Program-made: the position numbers and the translations under genes | The notes under the pieces: model-generated | Database searches by the model: none | Told to the model about the DNA's origin: nothing | Seen by the model: the letters and a program-made list of their open reading frames with translations, nothing else | Part shown: positions 23,775 through 35,365 of the stretch, one piece after another | Numbering within the stretch: the first letter of the stretch is position 1 | Layout of the letters: each line of letters begins with the position of its first letter | DNA from: Heterostelium album PN500 | Taxonomy: Eukaryota > Evosea > Eumycetozoa > Acytosteliales > Acytosteliaceae | Length of the DNA: 64,000 bases | NCBI RefSeq assembly: GCF_000004825.1 | Contig: NW_008805067.1 | Coordinates: 124,001-188,000, forward strand | Direction of reading: 5' to 3'

Positions 23775-26216
23775 ATGGATCAAAAAGATGATTCATTATC
23801 AAAGCTAACTGTTGCACAGTTAAAACTAATCATTGAAAGATCAATGGGAAAAGAAACAAAAATACCAAAAGCAAAAGGATTAATCATTAAATTCATTCGT
23901 GAGAATATAAAAAGTTTGGATCTATTAGATAATAATAATAATGATAATAGTGAGAATGACGTTAGCAGTAAAAAGTCAACAACCACCACCACCACTTCAA
24001 AAAGAAAATCAAAATTCACAAAAGTAACAGAAGCAGAAGTGGAGGAGGGACAAGATGAAGTTGTTATCGCTGTGGAATCAACAATGATACCGTTGGAAGT
24101 TGAGCAACAACCACAAAAAGTGGAGGAAGCAGAAGAATCAGAAGAATCAGAGGATGATGAAGAGCTAACTTATGAATCTCTATCGTCACTCACCATTCCA
24201 AAGTTGAAAAGTCAATACTTGTCCGATGTAGAGTCAAAATTAATTCCAAAGAAGAAGGACCAGATCATACAATTCATTTTGGATAGATATCAACAGTCAA
24301 AGAACAACGACGAAGAATCGGAATCGTCAGACAACCCAGAGGAATCAGTGGATGATGCCGATCTCAGTGTTACAGAGCAGCAGCAACAACAACCAAACAC
24401 ATCAATGCGAAGCAACAAGAGTGTAGATTTGTCCATGGTCGACGCTACTAAAACCGAACTAAGTGTTGTCATTGAAGATATAAGTGATATAGAAGATGTC
24501 AACGATGATCAAGATGAAGAAGAGGATGAAGCTGAAGATGAAGATGAAGATGAAGATGAAGATGAAGATGAAGATGAAGATGAAGATGAAGATGAAGATG
24601 AAGATGAAGATGAAGTAGAATATATTATGGCAGAGATCCAACCATTGGAGAAAGTTGGTGGATCAAATGGAGATGACACCGATTCCAATATCGGAGAATA
24701 TGATCTATCAATTCAACAATTGATTTTCAAGCATATATTGTCAGAGAGCTACGTCGCTTCGAATGGAATGATCAGTCTATCGGGATATATGCTCAACATT
24801 GCGTTGGTGTGTCGCCGTTGGTTTGATCATGTAGCTTCCACCGTCAATTTCATCGATACCAAGCGATTCCCTCAACATTCGTACCAAAAGATTGTCCAGT
24901 TGCTCAACGGTAACACCAATCAATACTCGATAGTGCGCTCGCTCAAAGGTGTTCATTTCGACCACACTCTCATTGACGAGGTAGACCAGTTTATGACTGA
25001 CGATGAGTCGTTCCAATCCAACGAAGATACCACAATGGATGTAAGCACAAACTACACCGGTGACTTCAGTACGGACGTCGGAGAACTCAGTGCAAACATG
25101 TCAGTCGTTTCCATCGATAGCAACTTCCAAGAGGATAGCGATGAAGACAACGAAGATGTCCAAGAGGGAATACAAAAAGAGAATGAATATAATAAATTGA
25201 ATGGATTCAAGTTCTGGGAACACTATAGAATTGTGACGAATGTTGCCTGTCCACTGTCCTTGGTCAAGCTCACCTATCCAAACACCGACCTGATGTACTC
25301 ATTGCTTACCTCTATGAAATACTCACAGCTTCGGCACGTTATTTTGTTGCTCGACGAGGTGAATATGGATCTGAGCTGGGCACTCATGTCCAACCGAGAT
25401 ATCGAGACGTTTGACATCACCATCGACATTCCAAACAGCGCCACCTACGACAAGATGATCAACAATACGCTTGCCGCCCTCTGCGCCCAGGATAAAATGA
25501 CAATGCTAAAGTTCAAGGCAAACTCTTGTGTTGCCGAGTTTCGATTCCTCAGCTCGCTACTCAAGAGCAGAACACTCACCAAACTCAACTATCAGGCCGG
25601 TCCAGGCGCCGATATTGAGGAGTACAATACAAAGATCGATCGTTGCTTTGCGCATATGGCACACAACAGCAACATCACACATCTCTCACTGGGCAAGATT
25701 GGAACCGGTAGCAAAGAGCTGGACGCCGCTATAACCCGGGCGATCGCCAAGAGTTTCCTCAGCAATAAAACGATCACTCATTTCTCAGTGACCAGTGTCT
25801 ACTTGAGCAAATTGCTCCTCGACGTACTCTCAAAGTCCGCTCAGCAACTGGTGAAATTCAAACTGTTGGATTGTGAGAATCTGTCAAACAAGCTAGCAGA
25901 GTCGCTCGCCAGCTATATTGCTGGCAATCCAAGCATTAGACATCTCGTACTACCGAGCATTTCCGATGCATCACAACAACATTTGTGCGCAGCACTCGAA
26001 AGTAACACCAACATAAGAATATTGAAAGTTAAACATTCATCAACATCCTCATTGAAATCATTGATTCAATCATTGTCAAAGAATGACCAACTTCAACATT
26101 TAGAACTACCTTTTATAGAGAAGGGCGTGGTGGTACCTGATTTCCTAAAACAATATTTCAAATCTTCAAAATCGCTCGTTTCTTTCAATCGTTTATATCC
26201 AGACAACTTTTTGTAA
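23775..26216 (+). CDS. Acidic protein with two SAP-like motifs, F-box-like region and leucine-rich repeats
   Basis: Single exon, 813 residues, not recognised as a named protein. Two SAP-like helix pairs lie at residues 11-44 (LTVAQLKLII, then KAKGLIIKFIREN) and 139-172 (LTIPKLKSQYL, then KKDQIIQFILDRY). SAP motifs usually touch DNA. An Asp/Glu run (about 243-285) is coded by a GATGAA repeat. An F-box-like segment follows (about 310-360, QQLIFKHILSES then ALVCRRWFDHVAS). From about residue 480 the chain forms degenerate leucine-rich repeats of the RNI type (ITHLSLGKI, RHLVLPSI, LQHLELPF). A chromatin-linked ubiquitin adaptor is one guess; nothing proves it. It is divergent from lig4. Confidence 0.75.
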   Translation: MDQKDDSLSKLTVAQLKLIIERSMGKETKIPKAKGLIIKFIRENIKSLDLLDNNNNDNSENDVSSKKSTTTTTTSKRKSKFTKVTEAEVEEGQDEVVIAVESTMIPLEVEQQPQKVEEAEESEESEDDEELTYESLSSLTIPKLKSQYLSDVESKLIPKKKDQIIQFILDRYQQSKNNDEESESSDNPEESVDDADLSVTEQQQQQPNTSMRSNKSVDLSMVDATKTELSVVIEDISDIEDVNDDQDEEEDEAEDEDEDEDEDEDEDEDEDEDEDEDEDEVEYIMAEIQPLEKVGGSNGDDTDSNIGEYDLSIQQLIFKHILSESYVASNGMISLSGYMLNIALVCRRWFDHVASTVNFIDTKRFPQHSYQKIVQLLNGNTNQYSIVRSLKGVHFDHTLIDEVDQFMTDDESFQSNEDTTMDVSTNYTGDFSTDVGELSANMSVVSIDSNFQEDSDEDNEDVQEGIQKENEYNKLNGFKFWEHYRIVTNVACPLSLVKLTYPNTDLMYSLLTSMKYSQLRHVILLLDEVNMDLSWALMSNRDIETFDITIDIPNSATYDKMINNTLAALCAQDKMTMLKFKANSCVAEFRFLSSLLKSRTLTKLNYQAGPGADIEEYNTKIDRCFAHMAHNSNITHLSLGKIGTGSKELDAAITRAIAKSFLSNKTITHFSVTSVYLSKLLLDVLSKSAQQLVKFKLLDCENLSNKLAESLASYIAGNPSIRHLVLPSISDASQQHLCAALESNTNIRILKVKHSSTSSLKSLIQSLSKNDQLQHLELPFIEKGVVVPDFLKQYFKSSKSLVSFNRLYPDNFL
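24516..24616 (+). repeat. GATGAA hexamer repeat encoding (Asp-Glu)n
   Basis: About sixteen tandem hexamers within the SAP/LRR gene produce an alternating Asp-Glu tract. Codon use is uniform (GAT GAA), which suggests recent expansion. Confidence 0.9.
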
Positions 26217-26416
26217 AAAAACTAATAATAACCAACCCTATATAATACAATATAATAATATAATATAACAAATCAAGCATAAATATAATAAAAGAGAATT
26301 TAATTAGTCTTATTTTACAAAAAAAAAAACTATGTTTATTATAATTTTCTTTTTTTCCATTTTATTTATTTGATTTAACTTTTTTTATTTTCTTTTTATA
26401 TCTACAAAAGCTTTCT

Positions 26417-27711
26417 TTATAATCCTTTATAGAAAGATTTACTTAATTTAGCTTCATAAGGTGTACCACTGATGACACCAGCATGCTCATCAATTAGTTT
26501 CAATTCTCTACATCCAAATTTCTTGGCGGTTCTAATAAACATTTCCTTGGTGTAGAACCAGATCTTTGGATCACTCTCCATGACTGATATTAAAATAGTC
26601 TTTGTTGGTGTTAATGGAATTAAACGGAAACTATTTAAAAAATAAAATAATAGCGTTAAACAAATGCAAATTATATAAAATATTAATCTATACTCACGCA
26701 TGATAGAAGATATCTGGATATGCAAAACCTTTTGGTAATGGTGGTAAATCATAATCAGATTGTCTATTGTTGGCACCATTGTATGCAATAATAACTGATC
26801 CATCTGGTAATTTATAATTTATCTTCCAACCTAAATATTTTAACAATAAAAATGTTAGAAAAGTATTATTAAAAATGATAATTATTGTAGAATATTAACT
26901 TACAATAAGCAGCTCTATTGAGAACAACAAATCTACTTAGAATTGAAATAATTGAACATAAAATGGTACCTTTGGAAGTTTCGGTTTTAATAATCTTTCC
27001 GTTTTGGTACCATTTCCATGTATTGAATAATTCAATTTCCTCGCATCTTGTTGCAACATTTAAAATTGGGAGATCAACAATTTCTTTTTAAATGAAATGA
27101 TTAATTAAAAAAATCCTTGAAGATAAAAATTAATAAAGTACTTACTGATGAACTTTCTTGATTTCAATGTTCGACCTTTTGTACGATAGGAGTATTCAAC
27201 ATTGTAAAGAAGGTCTTTGTCAACCGTCCATCCATCATCATTAAAGAATGCATCCATTAAATCATGATATTGAACGGATTCATTAAAAAGAACTTTCAGA
27301 TCTTTAATACTGTTGATGTAATCCAGTATTTCCTTTCCCAATGGATCTATAAATATGAAACATTAATGTTTGAAATTTGATTTTCGAAAATAAAATGAAC
27401 TTACCTTTTTTCTTTGTCAAGTCTTTGGCAGTAGTTACTACTTTTTCAAGTAAAATAATACCTTCGGCATGCTTTTCTTGTTGATTCTTCAGTTTGAGAG
27501 CATCGTCCAAAACTTTCTTGTAGGTCTTTGGATTTTCGATCGGAGATATTTGTTGGAGGAATTGCTCATATGAAAAACTATTCTTTAGACGTCTCCATCT
27601 ATTATAAACATTGGCTGGATGATCTAGACCACAGACAGAGTTGTGTCTTGGTGAAAATAAATAAAAGGTAATAATACCAACAATTATTGATCCAACTATA
27701 TAATATAACAT
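26417..27711 (-). CDS. Membrane-anchored protein with possible START-like lipid-binding domain
   Basis: Five exons: 27405-27711, 27146-27346, 26904-27083, 26698-26830 and 26417-26630 (344 residues). An N-terminal hydrophobic helix (about 3-19, YYIVGSIIVGIITFYLF) should anchor it. A helical segment (about 60-98) resembles a single TPR. The rest suggests a START-like alpha/beta fold: DDGWTVDKDLLYNVEYSY, WKWYQNGK, then LPDGSVIIAYNG, FRLIPLTPTKTILISVMESDPKI and a long C-terminal helix. No clear family match is recognised and the fold call rests on the strand-helix pattern. The exon joins keep one frame throughout, which supports the gene model better than the function. Confidence 0.6.
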
Positions 27712-30700
27712 TTTAAAGCCAAATAATAATACAATGAAAGTTAAGTATGTATAAATGTTTCCAATTTGTTTTGTTAAAATAATCTGACACTAACTTGTAA
27801 ATTATAAATAGAATGAAAATAACAACGAAAATATAAATAAATATTAATAATTAAAATAATCAATATTTTATTAAGTATCTTGATGGTTAGGTGATGTAAC
27901 TGCATTCCAAATATTCCATATCTAATACAAGTAAATATTATGAATTTTTATTGAACAGATCTTTTTACCACTGCACATAAATTTAAATTTCTGACGGTAA
28001 CTACAACCACCACTTTAATTTTAAAAAAACTAATAAATAAACCCTCTTCACTGCATATTGTGTGTGTGTAGTCTGATGACATAAAAAATCATTGCATTTT
28101 ATATTCATTTGTTTCTTTCTAAATTCCAAAAGTTAACTTTAATCAGACCTTGATCATTCATACCTGTTTAACACATGTTTTAAAAAATTTAAAATAAAAA
28201 ACAGTTATTGATTAAAATGGTAGAAATATATTTTACTACTTTTGGCCAAACAACTAACTATAGTTACACTTTTAAAAAATAAACTATATTTTAAGATTTA
28301 ATTTATAGAAATGATTAAAAAAACTGGACAATATAATAAAATAAAAATAAAAATAAAAAATAATCATTGGATTTTAATTTTGATTGGTTGTTTTCAATTT
28401 TTTTTTATTTTTATTTTGTTTATGGTGAGACATAGAAAAAGTTAAATATAAACTATATTACCAACTTTTAAACATATTCACTGCTGATACATTTAATATA
28501 AATTTTATTTGAACATTAAGGGTGTTTGAGTTTACTTGTCAAAAAGGACATCCATCAACTTTTAAAAGTTAACAAGTGGGTTTTGACACTGCAAAAAAGA
28601 ATATTATACTAAAAGATGGGAAGATAAAAAAATGATCGCTATCAAAAAAGATATTGAAAAGAAAACATCATTAAATACAAGTTTTAGTTGAATTATCATT
28701 ATCTAGATTCGAACTTAAGATTGAAAAAGAAATAGTTTTGTATACAAATCAATTGATTGTGATGATGTTATACTTTTACAAAAATCCATTTTATCAAAGT
28801 GATAAGATGGTGTTTGTATGTCTGTACGTTATTGTTTTGTTTTGTTGACGCATGAGGTGTAAGGTGATAGGTGAAAGAATCCAGAAAACACCCAAAACAA
28901 ACAAGCAAGCAAACGAAAACAATTGAACAACCCACCATTATTATTATTATTGTCAATTTTATATCAATTGGTCTAACTACTTCTACCTATCTTTTGTTAA
29001 GCTTGTTAACAATAAATATTACATAAATATTCTTGATAACAATCCAAATTGGTTCAATTTTATTTTATTTTATTTTTATGTGCTATATGATCAAATAAAA
29101 CAGGTAATCCTTTAATAATAGTAAAACTAACAGAATATACAAAGCAAATATTACCCACTCGATTCTCTCTTTTGCGAATCTTTTTGATTATTACTTTAAT
29201 GATTGATTGATTGTATGATTATGATTGTGATACACACGAGGGTGATCAGGAAGAATAATAAGTTTTTGATAGTAGTGAAGAATTTGATCAATGTTCAAAT
29301 GATTGGTGGTGGGATGATTGTGATTATTTGTTTTTGAATAAATGTTTGAAATATTGGTTGCCATGTTGTTGTGATTTGTCAGACCATTTGATTTATTACT
29401 TTAATCATTATTGAAAGCAATATCTCTCAAAAAAAAAAATAATCAAACTTTACTGATTTTTTTTGTTTTTGTTTTTGTTTTTTTTAATGTGAAGTATATC
29501 TCTTGGTGTGTGATTAGGTACAAAGTTATTATTGATTTTTGAAGTTGGTGTGTTATAAAGTAAGTAAGTAAAAACAAAACAAAATCTTTTATAAAATTAT
29601 TAAAAATAAAAATAAAATAAAACAAAAAAGTATCAGCGTGATCATAGTGGTGAGCCGATTTATTAAATTTCAATATCACGCTTACTCTATCACTTTCCTC
29701 TAAATATATCTTTTTAGTAATGTGTGTGTGTGTGTTAGAATGTGGTGTTGTTGGTAGAGGTGGTGGTGTTGTTAAATTGTTTGACAATAATATGATGATG
29801 GCATTATTATTGTGGAGTGGTTGACATATGAACAAAAACAAAAATTTTAGTAAATTAAAACAAAAAAATAGTATTGCAATAAAAAATGAGAAAGATGGTG
29901 AAGAAGAAGAAAAAAGAAGAAAGTGTGATAGAGAGAAATAAATGTGATATTTTTTTATGTCTTTAATTTTTGATGTATCAGAATGTGATTGTGTTTGGTT
30001 TGTTTTTAAAAATAAAATTTATTTTACATCAATCAATCAATCAATGATCCAAGGATGTTATTTTTGTGTGCCACCAAGCTGAAAGGATTGTCAATACATT
30101 CAACTATTACAGGTTATTGTTGTTGTTGTTGTTGGTTTATACATATATGTATTATTGTTTCATAACCTACTTAATATTTGGGTTTTTTTTTCTGTTTTGC
30201 TTGCGAGGAGATTTATACCAATAATCACTAAACGGAATTCCAATCAGAAACACTCTGTAGTGCAATCAAACTATCAATTATTTATAATTTCAAAAATATC
30301 AATTCAATATTCATATATTATTCTATTTATTGTAATAAAAAACTTTAAAAGTCTATTCTTGAAACACAACTACATACCAACAAACATTCTCTCTCTCTCT
30401 GTTCCTTAACGAATATTTTATCCTTTCATAACAATATTCAAATTCCAAAAATATTGGATATCCAATAAACATCTTGAAATCCTATTATCAACAACCAAAA
30501 AAAAAAAACAAAAACAACAATAAGAACAGAATTAAAAATATTTATACAACAACTATTATGCATTTTATGTAATTCAAACATATATACTTTAGTTGTTCAA
30601 TGAAACCCTCATATTTATATATCTACAACTTTTAAAAACAAACAAATATTATTTTTTTATATATATTTTTATTTTGTCAATTAAATTATATAATTTGTAA

Positions 30701-30829
30701 TCCATTTATTATTAGGATTTCATTGTTAGTACTATTTTGGATAATAATAATTTTATGTCGAATGTTTTCACATTTTGAATCTTATTTAGATATATAAAAA
30801 AACCAAATAAATCAACTACAACAACAACA
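27712..30829. other. 3.1-kb divergent gene-free spacer
   Basis: Lies between the START-like gene (-) and the O-methyltransferase gene (+). AT-rich with CT/GT microsatellites ((GT)n near 29720, (CT)n near 30393) and many short homopolymers. No exon-like frame with splice sites, and no tRNA, snRNA or rRNA motif that I can recognise. Confidence 0.5.
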
Positions 30830-32125
30830 ATGGAATCTATATTTTCTTCTCTCTTGGCATCTTCTTTATTAGTAGGATTGCCAAGCATCATTATATTATC
30901 TGTATTTATTTTTATATATATTGGAATTCTAAAAAAGAAGATATCTTCTAGAGAACCATTGCCACCGATCATTGCTACATACATACTTCAATGTTTATTT
31001 TCAATCACCAACTACTGGGATAATATAGTTGCACATGCCAAGATATACAGATTATCTCACGACTTTATAGTTTTTCAATGCTTGACAATGGTTTTCATCT
31101 TGAAGCTCATTGAAGCGCTAAAGGTTGGTCCAAAGACACTAGAGGAGCTAGCAAACGTAACCAAAACCAACCAAAGACATTTAAATTCGCTACTGAACAA
31201 ACTTTCAAACGACGGATACTTTTTCTACAATGAAGAGGATCAGAAATATGAAATCAACGCGAATCTACCAAACATACAAGATTCAATCTTTTACAACGAA
31301 AACAAAGATTGTATCTATGGGTTGTTTCAACATCCATCACTTTCCAAGGCTTGGGGTTCAACACAAGACTTTTTAGACACACGTCATCCTTCGTTGAACC
31401 AAAGCAATTTTATCAATTTTATCGATGAAAAAGATAGCTTCCTAAAGAAGATATTTGACAGTGCAATGACTCAAAAGTCAGAGCTGCTCAAAGTACACTC
31501 AAAGATCACCGGTTGTTTCAATTTCTCGAAATTCAAACAGATCGTTGAACTCAATGGTGGTTTCGGATACTTGGGATTTCAGATTTTGAAAGATCATCCC
31601 AATACCAGCGTCGTGATATTAGAGATGGAGGAGACAATCAAACACGGATTGGAAATTGCTACGAATGACCCACAAAAGAAAGAACTTATCGATTGTAATC
31701 AAATTGTTTTCAAATTGGGTGATATGTTCCAACCGAGAACGATTCCGGAAGCCGATGCCTATCTACTTACAGAGGTGCTCAGTGTCTGGAGCAGACATGA
31801 CTGTATGAAAATTCTGCAATCCATATCGAATGTAATGAGAAAAGAGAAAACACTTACAGGGAAATCACCGTCGCTGATTGTGATTGAATCGATTTTGGAC
31901 GACCAAATTAGTAAGAATCGCAACGACGAAAGTTTGGACCAACTCCAAGAAGAAGAGTCAACTTCACACTCCATACCAAAGATGGTTATGGGTTCCATAA
32001 TCTCAGTGGAAAAACGATCACGATTGGAATGGGATTTCTTATTTAGAGACAGCGGTCTTTATGTGAATAACATTAAAAAGATGAACCAAACACCGTTCCT
32101 AACTCTCATAGAGTTGACAGTGTAA
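30830..32125 (+). CDS. Membrane-anchored O-methyltransferase, COMT/ASMT-like (family 2)
   Basis: Single exon, 431 residues. A strongly hydrophobic N-terminal helix (about 8-34) is followed by a family 2 O-methyltransferase. The winged-helix dimerisation domain includes LIEALKVGPKTLEELANVT and LLNKLSNDGYF. The SAM-binding start IVELNGGFGYLGFQILKDHP is a changed form of the usual DVGGGxG. The catalytic region WSRHDCMKIL keeps the general-base His (usual LHDW) but has Cys for Trp. VIESILDD is the later motif. Dictyostelids carry many such enzymes beside polyketide synthases, where they methylate signals like DIF, but no PKS gene is visible here. The TM anchor is unusual, since most relatives are soluble. 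A TATATAAAA box lies about 40 bases upstream. Confidence 0.85.
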   Translation: MESIFSSLLASSLLVGLPSIIILSVFIFIYIGILKKKISSREPLPPIIATYILQCLFSITNYWDNIVAHAKIYRLSHDFIVFQCLTMVFILKLIEALKVGPKTLEELANVTKTNQRHLNSLLNKLSNDGYFFYNEEDQKYEINANLPNIQDSIFYNENKDCIYGLFQHPSLSKAWGSTQDFLDTRHPSLNQSNFINFIDEKDSFLKKIFDSAMTQKSELLKVHSKITGCFNFSKFKQIVELNGGFGYLGFQILKDHPNTSVVILEMEETIKHGLEIATNDPQKKELIDCNQIVFKLGDMFQPRTIPEADAYLLTEVLSVWSRHDCMKILQSISNVMRKEKTLTGKSPSLIVIESILDDQISKNRNDESLDQLQEEESTSHSIPKMVMGSIISVEKRSRLEWDFLFRDSGLYVNNIKKMNQTPFLTLIELTV

Positions 32126-33132
32126 TAATGTAGCTAGCTGTTTGTTTGTAAAAAAAAATGAAATCATATCAACAAAATCAATCCATACATACACCACCAA
32201 AACCATTTAATTTTAGTTTGTATTTATTGAAAGAAGACAACCATACCGACCAACTATGATTGGTAACAAAATGTACTTCTTTTTTTTTTTTTTTTTTAAA
32301 CTTTTTTTCTTTTTTTTTTAGAGTAAATAAATAAATATTTGTTTTATTGGCTCTCTCTTAAACAATAAACTATTATATGTGAATTATTGCTGAAACTATT
32401 ATTATTTGATTACTATTAATTATTATGATTTGTTTGGTTATAAATTATTATTTTTTTTTTACTTTTTTTTTTCTTTTTTGGTTGGTTGGCGATATAATGA
32501 TTTGATTGATTATTACTGGAGTGATATATCTTTACATTGACAACAATAACTAAGTTTCCAATAAAAATGATTATTCTGATTTGTTTTTTTTTTTTGTTAC
32601 ACTTGTTATCTTGGTTTTGAAACTGTTCCAGTTGTTGATGTTGTTATTGTTGTTGTTGATGTTGTTGATGTTGTTGTTGTTGTTGTTGTTGTTGTTGTGG
32701 GAGTTGACTTGGCAATTAAATAAGTTGTTAAGTAATAGTTTTTTTTTTTTTTTGAAAAACAAAAAAATGGATTCGAATCTACTATTACAATATTTGTCGC
32801 TACTATTAAATTTACTATTAATTTAATGGAAATGGTGTTGGTTTTAAGTTGGTTTTGGAAAGTACAACGACGTAATTCTAACAAATATGATTGGCGTTGT
32901 TTCACGTATTTTGGTCAATTTGAAGATTTAACATTTGATATTTGATGAGGAGTGAAGTGAAATGAAACGAAGTTGAAGTTGAGATAAAGTTGAGAGTTGA
33001 TTAATTAAATTTGGCGGTTCAGTTGATGAAAGAATGTTGTTATCCTTGTTGTTGTTATTATAGTTGTTGTTGTTGATGATGTTATTATTATTGTTGATGT
33101 TGATTATTGTTATTGTTACTATTATGAATGGT
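32126..33132. other. Convergent spacer
   Basis: Between the O-methyltransferase (+) and LRR (-) genes. Contains 3' flanks with T runs and (TTG)n at about 32630-32700 and 33045-33080. The Asn- or Leu-rich open frames here are microsatellite artefacts. Confidence 0.5.
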
Positions 33133-35365
33133 TTATATGGTAACTTTGCAAACGATATGATTCGGTCTGGTAATATAGAGATTTGATAAAATGGTTTGTG
33201 AGTTTGGTGGATAGATATAAGAGTCAAAGGTGACTACAAAGACTTGCTCGAGTGTGTCTTTCATGGTTTGCACTCCCTGTTGGTTGATGTTGTTATGAGT
33301 GAGAATGATTTGCTGGAGAGTACGGTTGTACCAGAGAGCTTCACAGACTGCACGGGCACCTTCGTTGCTGATTCCATTGGCCGACAAGTTAATCTCAGTG
33401 AGCGAAGCGTTGGTCTTGAGTGTTTCACAGATGTAGCGACAACCGTCATCGCCAATCTCATTACCACGCAGTTCAATCTTGGTGAGGGTGTTGTTGAAAC
33501 GCAGTGCCTCCGAGAGTGACTTCGCACCGTGTGGACCGAATCCGTTGGTGCAAAACGATACTTGCGTCAGACGCTTGTTGTAGCAGAGACCCTCACTGAT
33601 CGAAGTTGCTCCGATTGGTCCAATCTCGGCATTGATCGAGATATCCAGTGATACCAATGAATTGTTGACTTTGATTGCTGCACCAAGTTGTTGTGCAGCT
33701 TGTGTACCGATGTTGTTGAATGCCAGCGAGAGATTTGTGAGTGATTTGTTGTCAGCGAGTGCCTCTGCGATGGGAATGGCACCTTTGTCACCGATATCAT
33801 TTCCGCAGAGATCGAGGAATGCGAGTGAGTTGCTGTGTTGAAGTGCCACTGCCAGACTCTTGCTACCCTTGTAACCAAACTCGTTTCTTGAGAGATCGAT
33901 CGAATTGAGTGTCTGACTCGCCTGGATACCCTCAGAGATGTACTTCATCGAGTCCGACTTGAGCGAGGTATCACAGAAATTCAAGGATTGCAGAGTCGGG
34001 TGATTCTTGATTACGTCACCAATGATCTTGGCGTTCTTCTCAGAGATTTCATTCCTTGAGAAATCGATATTCAACAAGCAGGTGTTCTTGCCGATCGAGT
34101 CGGCAATCACATCGATACCCTTGGTACCGAAACGATTCTTTGAGAGATTGAGGATATGGAGTGTCTTTGTTGTCTGAATGGCAGTGCTCAGTGCTTTCGA
34201 GCCTTTGAGACCGATGCAGTTCTGTGAGAGATCCAAGTGAGTCAGTGTTTTGTTGGTTCCGAGTGCCTTTGAGATCTCTTCGGCACCCTCGTTACCGATC
34301 GAGTTGAAACTGAGGTTGAGGTGGGTGATGGTGGTGTTGTTGACGAGACAAGTTCCGATGCAGGTGGCCGCTTTGTTTCCTATACCGTTCTGTGAGAGTT
34401 CCAGTGTGGTGATGAGTTTATTGTCGATGAGAATCATCTTTACGAAACTGGTCACATCAAAGAGTGTCGGTGTCAACACTTTGAATTGGAGGGTGTGTAG
34501 ATTTGGGAATTTGTTGTGTGCAATGTTCGAGAAGAAATTGGTGATTTTCTTGTCGGGTGGCAAGTGATAGCAGTAGTTGGTGATTCGGTCTACAGATAGT
34601 CGATGCCACTGTCGGCAAACCGAGGCTATATTGGTGTAGACTTGTGAGATTGGTTCATCTTTGTGCGCTTTACCAAGAATGATAGAGATGATTGAGTCGG
34701 TGAGTTCTTGAATGTATGGTGATCTAGTGCCAGGCGCCAAGAGAATATCTGGAATTTCATAGACCAACGGTTGTTGTTGAGATTGTTGCTGTGGCGAATT
34801 GCCTGATTGCTGCAGTTGACCTATGTTGCCGTGAGACGATGTTGTTGTTGAGGTTGTTATTGGTGTATTGTTGGAGAGTGGCGATGAAGAAGAGTGTATT
34901 ATATTGGACATGTGTTGTTGTTGCTGTTGATAACCGAGTTGTTGTAAAATCGAAGGATCTTGTGGTTCCATTTTAGCAGTCGAGTCTTTGTCATGGTGTA
35001 AAATATTCTCGTGCTTCAACAACACTGATTTATCGGTGAGATCGGACAGATCGGCCAGAGTGTTTGCGCCACCATTATGGTGTGCCGAGTATGAGGCAGC
35101 TTGGTCCGAGATACTATCGTCTTTCTTTATATTAATATGATCGGGTTGACCATTTGGGTTCTGATCTTGTCCCTGTTGCATATAATAATATGGATGTTGC
35201 TCAACATTATTCATTTGCTATATATAAATATAATAAAAATATATATATAATATAGAATAGATAGTTTTTGTTTTTAAAGATATAATAGTTAGTTGTCATA
35301 TTCGTCAAAAAAATGTAATAATTTAGTAGCTGTTTTTCTAAATTTACCTGATGATAGTTTTGCAT
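33133..35365 (-). CDS. Ribonuclease-inhibitor-type leucine-rich-repeat protein with F-box-like region
   Basis: Exon 2 is 33133-35217. A small exon 35348-35365 (Met-Gln-Asn-Tyr-His-Gln) is likely, because it joins in frame through a GTAAAT...ATAG intron (total 700 residues). Otherwise the start is the ATG at 35214. The N-terminal 160 residues are Gln/Ser-rich. An F-box-like segment follows (IQELTDSIISIIL, then ASVCRQWHRLSVD). About thirteen 28-residue LRRs of the NLR/RNH1 type come next (LTHLDLSQNCIGLKGSKAL and relatives), forming a horseshoe scaffold. No nucleotide-binding NACHT domain is present, so it is not an NLR. Its partner is unknown. Confidence 0.82.

Noticed and set aside
28700-28720. 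gattcgaac resembling a reverse-strand tRNA B box
   Set aside because: The flanking sequence does not pair into T or acceptor stems.
32581-32826. Leu-rich plus-strand frame
   Set aside because: Consists of TTG repeats in a convergent spacer; no start context or splice support.
33000-33227. Asn-rich minus-strand frame 3' of the LRR gene
   Set aside because: Made of CAA/AAT microsatellite in the presumed 3' region. It overlaps the end of the LRR coding frame in another phase.
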